Assembly (NCBI RefSeq): GCF_036689815.1 | Contig: NZ_JBAHUR010000010.1 | Coordinates: forward strand, 11,194-75,193 | Length of the DNA stretch: 64,000 nt | DNA from: Magnetovibrio sp. PR-2 | GTDB lineage: Bacteria; Pseudomonadota; Alphaproteobacteria; Rhodospirillales; Magnetovibrionaceae | Reading direction: 5' to 3' | Shown here: piece after piece, positions 35,444 through 42,007 of the stretch | Layout: each line of letters opens with the position of its first letter | Numbering within the stretch: position 1 is the stretch's first letter | Translations under genes and position numbers: made by a program | Notes under the pieces: generated by a model | What the model was told of the DNA's origin: nothing | Seen by the model: the letters and a program-made list of their open reading frames with translations, nothing else | The model's database searches: none

Positions 35444-36406
35444 TTAGCCAAGATCGTCTGCCAAAGCGTCTGCCGCGCGGGTGATGGCTGTGGCAATCCC
35501 GGGTTCCATGCCCGAGTGTCCAGCGTCTGAAACCACCACCAAATCGGCGTTGGGCCACGCTTCATAGAGTTCGTGGGCGGTGTGGAACGGGCAGACAATG
35601 TCATATCGTCCCTGCACGATGATGGCGGGCAGATGGGTGATGGCCGCCAAGCGGTTCATCAACTCACCAGGCTCCAAGAACATGGAATTGCGGAAATAGT
35701 GCGCCTCGATTCGCGCCAAAGTTAGGGCGTAATGATCGAACGAAGGCGAAGCCTTGGGCGTGGCGTGGGGCAGCAGTGTGGAGCACTGGCTTTCATAAGA
35801 CGCCCATGCCCGTGCCGCGGGCAGGTGCTCGCTGGCGTCGTCGCTGAACAGTTTTTCACAATACGCGTCGAACAGCTCGGCCCCATCCATATCACCGATA
35901 TGGGCCCGGAACGCCGCGTAGTTTTCCGGAAAAATCTTGCCCATGTCGTTCAAGAACCAGTCCACCTCTGCGTCCGTGCCCAAAAACACGCCGCGCAGCA
36001 AAAAGCCCAGGCAGCGGTCCGCATGGCGGGTGCCATAGGCCAACGCCAAGGTCGAGCCCCAAGACCCGCCCGCAACCATCCATTTGTCGAGATGGAGGTG
36101 TTTGCGTAGCTTTTCCATATCCTGGACCAGATGGTCGGTGGTGTTGTGTTTCAGGCTGGCATAGGGGAGCGAGCGTCCGCTGCCGCGTTGGTCGAACAAG
36201 ACGATGGCGTATTTTTCCGGATTGAAGTATTGGCGTTGTGACGGCACGGTGCCGGCACCGGGCCCACCGTGCAAAAACACCACGGGGATACCATCCGGGT
36301 TTCCAGAGATTTCGTAATAGATCATATAGCCATCGCCAACATCCAACATGTCGGCGACAAACGGTTTGATCGGGGGGTAGAGGTAGGGTCCGCGGTTGCT
36401 ATCCAT
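35444..36406 (-). CDS. pip: Proline iminopeptidase (S33 family)
   Basis: Removes N-terminal proline from peptides in the cytoplasm. The 320-residue alpha/beta hydrolase has the oxyanion turn FLHGGPGAGT, FDQRGSGRSLPYA, nucleophile elbow GGSWGS (Ser115) and a C-terminal SDAGHSG with the catalytic His; the acid is likely in GRYDIVCP. N-terminus RGPYLYPPIKPF and overall length match the family. Confidence 0.93.
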   Translation of the reverse strand: MDSNRGPYLYPPIKPFVADMLDVGDGYMIYYEISGNPDGIPVVFLHGGPGAGTVPSQRQYFNPEKYAIVLFDQRGSGRSLPYASLKHNTTDHLVQDMEKLRKHLHLDKWMVAGGSWGSTLALAYGTRHADRCLGFLLRGVFLGTDAEVDWFLNDMGKIFPENYAAFRAHIGDMDGAELFDAYCEKLFSDDASEHLPAARAWASYESQCSTLLPHATPKASPSFDHYALTLARIEAHYFRNSMFLEPGELMNRLAAITHLPAIIVQGRYDIVCPFHTAHELYEAWPNADLVVVSDAGHSGMEPGIATAITRAADALADDLG

Positions 36407-36506
36407 AGGCTCGGATCGTTTGCTTCGGGGTATGATATTTTTGTGGTTTCAGCCTAGTATAGGTCACATGGGACAAAAGTCCGAAGAAGCAATTGAGAAT
36501 TTAGTG

Positions 36507-37289
36507 ATGCTGTTTTTGCGTTTCGCTTTGTTGGTGGTTTTGCTGTGGCCGGGTCTTGCGGTTTCGGCCGGGCCTGAGACTTTGACCGATGGCGGCACCT
36601 TTCGTGTGGTTGAAGTCGTGGACGGCGATACGGTCAAGTTAAGCGATGGCCGCCAAGTGCGTTTTGTCGGCATCCAGGCCCCAAAGCTGCCTTTGGGCAG
36701 ACCCAACTTCCCGGCTTGGCCGCTGGGGGTGGAAGCCAAAGCCTTGGTCGAAGATTTGGTGCTGGACCAAGAGGTCAAGCTGCATCTGGCCCCCACACCC
36801 CAAGACCGCCACCGCCGCGTTTTGGCGCACTTAAGCCGCGCTGCGGACGGGCTGTGGCTGCAGGCGGAACTGTTGAAACGAGGGCTTGCGCGGGTTTACA
36901 CCTTTCCCGACAACCGTGTTCTGGGCGACGAATTGCTGGCGTTCGAACGCCAAGCGCGGGCCGACAAGCAGGGCATTTGGGGCTTGCCGTACTACACCAT
37001 CCGTACCCCCGAAAACGTGCGTCACGACATGGGCACCTTTCAATTGGTCGAAGGGCGGGTGTTTGATGTTGCGCATGTGAAGAACAGTATTTACCTCAAT
37101 TTCGCCATGAACTGGCGCAAAGATTTCACCATTCAAATCGACGCTAAGCGCGCCCCGGATTTTGAGGCCAAAGGCATTGATCTGTTGAAGTTGCGCGCCA
37201 AGCGCGTGCGGGTGCGCGGCTGGGTGAAGTCGCGAAACGGTCCTTTGATCTTGCTGGATCACCCCGAACGCTTGGAAATTCTATATTAA
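36507..37289 (+). CDS. Exported thermonuclease-fold protein with altered active site
   Basis: A 260-residue protein with a signal peptide (MLFLRFALLVVLLWPGLAVS) and a staphylococcal nuclease fold: VDGDTVKLSDGRQVRFVGI, then AKALVEDLVL and QDRHRRVLAHL. Compared with the model nuclease, Asp21, Arg35 and Arg87 are present, but Asp40 is Gln and the catalytic Glu43 is Lys (IQAPK, residues 56-60). Nuclease activity is therefore doubtful; binding of nucleic acid or another ligand is possible. The C-terminal 90 residues look like an added OB-type domain. An earlier ATG at 36468 is possible. Confidence 0.8.
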   Translation: MLFLRFALLVVLLWPGLAVSAGPETLTDGGTFRVVEVVDGDTVKLSDGRQVRFVGIQAPKLPLGRPNFPAWPLGVEAKALVEDLVLDQEVKLHLAPTPQDRHRRVLAHLSRAADGLWLQAELLKRGLARVYTFPDNRVLGDELLAFERQARADKQGIWGLPYYTIRTPENVRHDMGTFQLVEGRVFDVAHVKNSIYLNFAMNWRKDFTIQIDAKRAPDFEAKGIDLLKLRAKRVRVRGWVKSRNGPLILLDHPERLEILY

Positions 37290-37307
37290 TTGTGCTTATA
37301 TTTTGTC

Positions 37308-38792
37308 ATGATGAAACATACCCTTAGAACCTGGTCCCGTTTGCTTGCCATCGCCCCTGCATTGGTGGTGGTGGCGGCGTGTTCCACCAATCCCGCCACC
37401 GGAAAGCAGAGCTTCACCGGTTTTATGTCGCCTGCCAAAGAAAAGCAGGTCGGTGCCGATGAGCACCCCAAAATGGTGAAGGCTTTCGGCGGTGAGTTCA
37501 CGGCTGGCGATTGGCAGGCCTACATTGACGATTTGGGCCAGGAATTGGCGCAATATTCCGAATTGCCGGACTTGAATTGGACGTTCACTGTGTTGAACGA
37601 CACCAAGGTCAACGCGTTTGCATTGCCGGGCGGTTATGTCTACATCACCCGTGGGCTTTTGGCCTTGGCCAGTGACGAGGCTGAGGTCGCAGGCGTCCTG
37701 GGCCACGAAATCGGCCACGTCACTGCACGCCACACCGCACAGCGCTACAGTTCCGCCATGGCGGCTAATTTGGGTGTGCAGGTTTTGGGCGTGCTGTCTC
37801 GGGCTTACGGCGTGAACGGCGCGCAAAACATTGCCGCGTTGGGGGCGAATTTGGCGCTCAAAAGCTATTCGCGCGACCAAGAACTGGAAGCCGACAAGCT
37901 GGGTGTGCGCTACATCATTCGCGCAGGCTACGACCCGGACGCCATGACCAGCTTTTTCACCAAGTTGCGCGCACAACAGCGCATCGAGGGCTTGAAGGCG
38001 GGCGATGCCGATCGGTCGGAACGCCAAAACATGCTGGCCACCCACCCGCGCACGGCTGACCGGATCTTGCAGGCGGTGAAACTCGCCGACAAAAGCGGAG
38101 CCGCCAAAGCTAACACGCGCAACGCCAGAAGCTTTCTCAAACGCATCGACGGCTTGGTGTTCGGCGACGATCCGGAGCAGGGCATTATCGACGGACAGAC
38201 GTTCATCCATCCCGGACTGCGCTTTGAGTTCAGCGTGCCGGACGGCTTCGAACTGCAAAACTCACCCAGCTTGGTTTTGGCAAAAGACAAAAAAGACAAC
38301 AACATTAAGTTTCGCGGGGTTTCCAAAAAGACCGTCGAAGACGCTGGCGGCATGGAGCAGTTCCTCACCAACAAATGGAAAGGTGGGCTGTCGAGCCGCC
38401 TCAAGGGGGTAGAGTGGCTAGAAATCAATGGCTTACCTGCCGTCACAGGCCATGCGCGACAAGACAATCTGAACGTCAGGCGCATCGTCATTGAACAGGA
38501 CAGAGACCATTATTGGATGCTGCAATTCGTCTCGAACGCGCAAGACACCGATCGTTTGAACGAGCCGTTCCGTCGCACCACCTACAGCTTTCGCGAAATC
38601 ACATCACGCGAAGCGGCCCGGGTTCCAGTCAAAGAAATCCGCGTCGTCACGGTCGGGCGTGGGGTAACGTTTGACGACTTGGTCGCCAGCATGAAGGTGG
38701 ACGAATACAAAGCCGAATGGTTCGAAGCCATCAACGGCATCGGCCCCGACGACCCGCTGATCCGGGGGGCTCGGGTGAAGGTCGTCAAATAG
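37308..38792 (+). CDS. M48-family metalloprotease lipoprotein
   Basis: A 494-residue zinc protease of the BepA/LoiP type, probably anchored in the envelope and acting on misfolded outer-membrane proteins. It has a lipobox (VAAC, Cys25), the zinc site HEIGH (His133, Glu134, His137) and the third ligand in ELEADKLGV (about residue 195). The C-terminal 200 residues carry a substrate-domain-like region (RFEFSVPDGFELQNSP) and end in a LysM-like segment. It starts 18 bases after the nuclease-fold gene; the start region lacks a clear ribosome site. Confidence 0.9.
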   Translation: MMKHTLRTWSRLLAIAPALVVVAACSTNPATGKQSFTGFMSPAKEKQVGADEHPKMVKAFGGEFTAGDWQAYIDDLGQELAQYSELPDLNWTFTVLNDTKVNAFALPGGYVYITRGLLALASDEAEVAGVLGHEIGHVTARHTAQRYSSAMAANLGVQVLGVLSRAYGVNGAQNIAALGANLALKSYSRDQELEADKLGVRYIIRAGYDPDAMTSFFTKLRAQQRIEGLKAGDADRSERQNMLATHPRTADRILQAVKLADKSGAAKANTRNARSFLKRIDGLVFGDDPEQGIIDGQTFIHPGLRFEFSVPDGFELQNSPSLVLAKDKKDNNIKFRGVSKKTVEDAGGMEQFLTNKWKGGLSSRLKGVEWLEINGLPAVTGHARQDNLNVRRIVIEQDRDHYWMLQFVSNAQDTDRLNEPFRRTTYSFREITSREAARVPVKEIRVVTVGRGVTFDDLVASMKVDEYKAEWFEAINGIGPDDPLIRGARVKVVK

Positions 38793-38815
38793 TTAGAACG
38801 CAAAACACAAAAAAG

Positions 38816-38844
38816 CCGGAGCAATTGGACTGCTCCGGATTTTT
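38816..38844. terminator. Bidirectional terminator between the M48 protease and CarD genes
   Basis: CCGGAGCA (38816-38823) pairs with TGCTCCGG (38831-38838); the plus strand continues ATTTTTG and the minus strand reads into T residues, so it can serve both converging genes. Confidence 0.85.
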
Positions 38845-38861
38845 GTTTATTTGGAATTTGA

Positions 38862-39359
38862 TTAGGCCACTTTGAGGAGTTTTTCCAACTTCTCTTGTGC
38901 TTTATCCATGTCGATCTTTTCCACGGCTGCGACTTCGCTGGCCAGGCGTTCGAGCGCTTGTTCGTAGATTTGGCGCTCGGAGAACGATTGGTCCGGCTGG
39001 TCGGCGCGCCGATGCAGGTCGCGCACCACTTCGGCGATGGAAACCGGATCGCCAGAGTTGATCTTGGCTTCGTATTCCTGCGCGCGGCGGCTCCACATGG
39101 TGCGTTTCACGCGGGCGCGGCCTTTGAGCGTGGTCAACGCGCCTTCCATAACTTTTTTGGAGCTCAATTTGCGCAAGCCGGAATCGGTCGCTTTCTCAAT
39201 GGGAACCCGCAACGTCATGCGTTCGTGTTCAAAAGAGATGACGAAAAGTTTCAGGGGATGGCCTGCGATTTCTTGGTCTTCGACGCCAAGAACTTTGCCG
39301 ACGCCATGCGTCGGGTACACCACGAAGTCGCCTTCGCTGAACATCATTTTATCTGCCAT
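38862..39359 (-). CDS. carD: CarD-family transcription regulator
   Basis: Binds the RNA polymerase beta subunit and stabilises open promoter complexes, notably at rRNA promoters. The 165 residues comprise the Tudor-like RNA polymerase-interacting domain (FSEGDFVVYPTHGVGKVLGV, then LRVPIEKATDSGLRKL) and a helical DNA-binding C-terminal domain (KRTMWSRRAQEYEAKINSGD). It lies downstream of fdxA on the same strand, a common alphaproteobacterial neighbourhood. Confidence 0.95.
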   Translation of the reverse strand: MADKMMFSEGDFVVYPTHGVGKVLGVEDQEIAGHPLKLFVISFEHERMTLRVPIEKATDSGLRKLSSKKVMEGALTTLKGRARVKRTMWSRRAQEYEAKINSGDPVSIAEVVRDLHRRADQPDQSFSERQIYEQALERLASEVAAVEKIDMDKAQEKLEKLLKVA

Positions 39360-39542
39360 GTGTTGCCTTCAGATCTTTTTGTTTTTCAAATCGTGCGCGT
39401 TGGTCGCTCAAGGGGGCGTTACCCGTTCCCAAAATGCCGAAAAAAGGCTGCTCACAGTTTTCACTGCGTGCAAGCAACCAAGCGTTCAGGGCAAAACAAA
39501 GCCGACCCCCAGGGGCCAGCTTCAACATTAATGTAACATAAT

Positions 39543-39576
39543 TTCGTCAAAAAAACACCCCCGCAGGCAGGGGTTT
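39543..39576 (-). terminator. Hairpin in the fdxA-carD gap, third in a row
   Basis: On the minus strand AAAACCCC pairs with GGGGTGTTTT (with a mismatch) and a T run follows. Either a further fdxA terminator or part of the carD leader. Confidence 0.5.
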
Positions 39577-39604
39577 TGGCCAAAAGTGGCCTGTTTGGAT
39601 CAAA

Positions 39605-39668
39605 AAAAGCCCAAAAATCAGGCTTTAAACGCAAAAAGCGCCGCAGTTTTTTGAACTGCGGCGCTTTT
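39605..39668 (-). terminator. Tandem terminators after fdxA
   Basis: The first stem pairs AAAAGCGCCGCAGTT with AACTGCGGCGCTTTT (about 39633-39668); the next is AAAGCC/GGCTTT (39606-39626) followed by T residues on the minus strand. The 322-bp gap 39360-39681 is otherwise free of genes. Confidence 0.8.
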
Positions 39669-39681
39669 CGGAAAGTAACAA

Positions 39682-40017
39682 TCAGTCGCCTTCGCCGGGT
39701 TTTTCGCTCAGAGCGGCAAGCTTGTCCGCTTTGCCGTTTTCAGCATCGGCTTCGGGCAGGGCATCACGCTTGGTGGTGATGTTGGGCCAGATTTCGGAAT
39801 ACTTGGTGTTGATATCGAGCCATTTTTCCAATCCCGGTTCGGTATCGGGCAAAATAGCTTCGGCCGGGCATTCCGGCTCGCACACACCGCAGTCGATACA
39901 TTCTTCCGGGTTAATCACCAGAAAATTTTCTCCTTCGTAGAAACAATCTACGGGGCAGACTTCGACACAGTCCGTGTATTTACATTTAATGCAATTTTCG
40001 ACAACGAGGTAGGTCAT
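39682..40017 (-). CDS. fdxA: Seven-iron ferredoxin FdxA
   Basis: Low-potential electron carrier with one 3Fe-4S and one 4Fe-4S cluster. In the 111 residues, Cys9, Cys17 and Cys21 ([16 protein letters not shown]) and Cys40, Cys43, Cys46, Cys50 ([13 protein letters not shown]) give the FdxA pattern. The ATG at 40017 follows GGAGTTGAGG; the longer frame to 40029 is not needed. Redox partner unknown. Confidence 0.95.
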   Translation of the reverse strand: MTYLVVENCIKCKYTDCVEVCPVDCFYEGENFLVINPEECIDCGVCEPECPAEAILPDTEPGLEKWLDINTKYSEIWPNITTKRDALPEADAENGKADKLAALSEKPGEGD

Positions 40018-40108
40018 CCTCAACTCCAATCTCTAAATGGATTTGCATCGTGTTTACGCCATTTGTTCGAACGGCTCAAGGATAAACAAATCCCCGAAAA
40101 ATGTAGGA

Positions 40109-40561
40109 TTATTCTATACCCACACTGGTCAGGGCCCGTTTGCGGGCTTCACCGCTTTCGCGGTCCGAAACATACAGCAATCCAGACACGCGGCGCACCA
40201 AGTTGGCTTCGTAATCGTGGATCACGCCATCGGCCAAAGAAACGGTCCACAGCATTTCAATCATTTCGACCCGTTCTTCGTGATCGAAGGCGTCTTTGAC
40301 GGTGCGGGTCAGGGTATAAAGCTCTTTGGACTCGGCGACGGTCGTTTCGGCCTGTTGCGTCAGCGCATGTGCGTCTTCGCCGGACAGTTCGAACCGGTCT
40401 TTGAGCAAGTCCAAAACCACGGTGCGTTCATCGTCGTCGAAATTGCCGTCCATCACGGCGGCTTCGACCAACAGGGCGGCGGCGGCCAGCTGCTTGTCAT
40501 GCTTGGACAGCGGCAAGTCCTCTTCTTGAGTTTTGAACATTTGAACCAAACGGTCGATCAT
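40109..40561 (-). CDS. TerB-like protein
   Basis: A 150-residue all-helical cytoplasmic protein with two TerB-type halves: AAAALLVEAAVMDGNFDDDERTVV-like and MLWTVSLADGVIHDYEANLVRRV. The paired acidic D/E residues are those that bind metal in TerB relatives. The name comes from tellurite resistance, but lone copies like this one have no settled role. Confidence 0.85.
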   Translation of the reverse strand: MIDRLVQMFKTQEEDLPLSKHDKQLAAAALLVEAAVMDGNFDDDERTVVLDLLKDRFELSGEDAHALTQQAETTVAESKELYTLTRTVKDAFDHEERVEMIEMLWTVSLADGVIHDYEANLVRRVSGLLYVSDRESGEARKRALTSVGIE

Positions 40562-40633
40562 GGCGGTATCCTGAAGTGTGGGTGGCGCATTTCAATTGAT
40601 AGCTTACTTGAACACGAACGTCGATAAATGAAA

Positions 40634-40661
40634 AAAGGCCACGCAATTGCGCGGCCTTTGC
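40634..40661. terminator. Terminator after the hemerythrin-domain gene
   Basis: AAAGGCC-ACGCAATTGCG-CGGCCTTT forms a near-perfect stem with T runs on the minus strand, 22 bases past the stop at 40683. Confidence 0.75.
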
Positions 40662-40682
40662 GTTGAGAGACACTGTTGGATT

Positions 40683-41420
40683 TTATCCCACTTTAAGCAA
40701 CGTGCTGTCCGGCTCTTGGGTTTGATCGCCCAAGGTTTGGCGAACAAACCGATCGCGCAGCGAACCGCTGCGGCCTTCCAAGATCGGACCGATGCCGCTC
40801 ACCAAATTAAGGTTGCTCATCGGTTTTAAGGCCACGGGCGTCAGGTGCGAGGTGTCGAGGGCTTTGGCCACATGCGGAGCCAACATTTTGACGGTATCGA
40901 GCGCGCCCGCCATAAACGGAGACATGGGCAGGTTGGTTGCCGACAAACGCCCCAGTTCGTGACGGGTCATTTCGACTTTGACGGCGTCCACACCATAGGC
41001 CGGCAAGTCTTCTTCGCCGATGTGCTGGATAACGATGTTGTAGAACTGAGAAAGCTTTTCGAGTGTGTCTTGAGCATGGACAGTACTGTCTTTAAAGGGT
41101 TTGAGCACGTCGGTGAACCAAAAATCCAAGAAGTTCAAGTGCTGCTCACTATGCTCGGCCAAACTGTCGCGGCCCAGCCAGCCTTGTTTGGTTTTGAAGA
41201 TCATGCCTTCCTCTTCGTTGAGGAAGTGGATGTAGAGATACAGGGTGATGTTGTCGAGGATGCGTGTCGACAGCTCGGTTTTGTTGAGCTTTAGCGACTT
41301 CAGGCCGTGGCGGAACAAAATCACCAACATGGCGTGCTGCAAATCGTTGTAGCAATGCTCTGAGCGCAACGCTTCTGGTAAATCTTGGATGGTCAAGAGT
41401 TCGTCTACGGATAAAGTCAT
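40683..41420 (-). CDS. Hemerythrin-like domain protein
   Basis: A 245-residue protein whose first 140 residues contain a complete hemerythrin diiron ligand set: His29, His65 and Glu69 (HFLNE), His90 and His94 (HSEQH), His133 and Asp138 (HIGEED). The spacing matches H-x3-E, H-x3-H and H-x4-D of hemerythrins, so it should bind O2, NO or iron. The last 100 residues have no domain I know. The start at 41420 has GGGAG upstream; a TTG at 41438 is less likely. No membrane segment. Confidence 0.8.
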   Translation of the reverse strand: MTLSVDELLTIQDLPEALRSEHCYNDLQHAMLVILFRHGLKSLKLNKTELSTRILDNITLYLYIHFLNEEEGMIFKTKQGWLGRDSLAEHSEQHLNFLDFWFTDVLKPFKDSTVHAQDTLEKLSQFYNIVIQHIGEEDLPAYGVDAVKVEMTRHELGRLSATNLPMSPFMAGALDTVKMLAPHVAKALDTSHLTPVALKPMSNLNLVSGIGPILEGRSGSLRDRFVRQTLGDQTQEPDSTLLKVG

Positions 41421-41439
41421 GTGCGTTGCATCTCCCAAG

Positions 41440-41530
41440 TTATGCCCCCTGCTTCCCCAAGCTTCGGATAATTATCCCCAATCTGAGTGGGGGCTGTCGA
41501 GCGCTCCTAGGGTTAAGGTGGGGGGCATAA
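41440..41530. promoter_or_regulatory. Symmetric elements before the hemerythrin-domain gene
   Basis: TTATGCCCCC (41440-41449) is repeated inverted as GGGGGGCATAA (41520-41530), and GGATAATTATCC (41466-41477) is a perfect 12-bp palindrome between them. This is the only promoter space for the gene, so they are candidate operator sites. Confidence 0.35.
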
Positions 41531-41614
41531 GTGGTAGTGCACCGCAAACAACCGTATACGTTGGGCGTAATAGAGCGATAAATAGAACCAAGGTTTACGC
41601 GCCGAAAGTCGTAA

Positions 41615-42007
41615 TCAGTCGCCGCGCAGCTTGTCGATGGCGCGCCGTTGGGCCTTGGTGGGGCGTCCGGCACCGGGTTCGCGCGCGCCGGGTTTGGCGG
41701 GCTGGAAAGGGCGCTCTTTTTTGGGCGGAGGCGGCGGGCTCAAGTCTTCATAAAGCCCCTGGGCTTCGGGCGCAGGGCCGCGCCGGGTGCCGAGGGCTGC
41801 AATTTTGATGACTTTGATGAGGTTGCCCTTGGCAAACGTCAGCACATCGCCGGGGCCGACTTGTACGTGGGCTTTGGTGATCAGCTGGTCGTTGACCCGC
41901 ATACCACCACCCGCACAGAACTTACCCGCCAAGGTGCGGCTTTTGAAAAAGCGGGCGTGCCACAGCCACTTATCGATGCGGATGCGGGGGGAAGCCTCAG
42001 CGGTCAT
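41615..42007 (-). CDS. S4-domain RNA-binding protein (Hsp15-like)
   Basis: A 130-residue protein with an N-terminal S4 fold (RIDKWLWHARFFKSRTLAGKF, GGGMRVNDQLITKAHVQVGPGD) and a basic, Pro-rich tail ending in QRRAIDKLRG. Relatives bind stalled 50S subunits. It overlaps the helicase stop by the ATGA arrangement, so the two are translated together. Confidence 0.9.
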   Translation of the reverse strand: MTAEASPRIRIDKWLWHARFFKSRTLAGKFCAGGGMRVNDQLITKAHVQVGPGDVLTFAKGNLIKVIKIAALGTRRGPAPEAQGLYEDLSPPPPPKKERPFQPAKPGAREPGAGRPTKAQRRAIDKLRGD

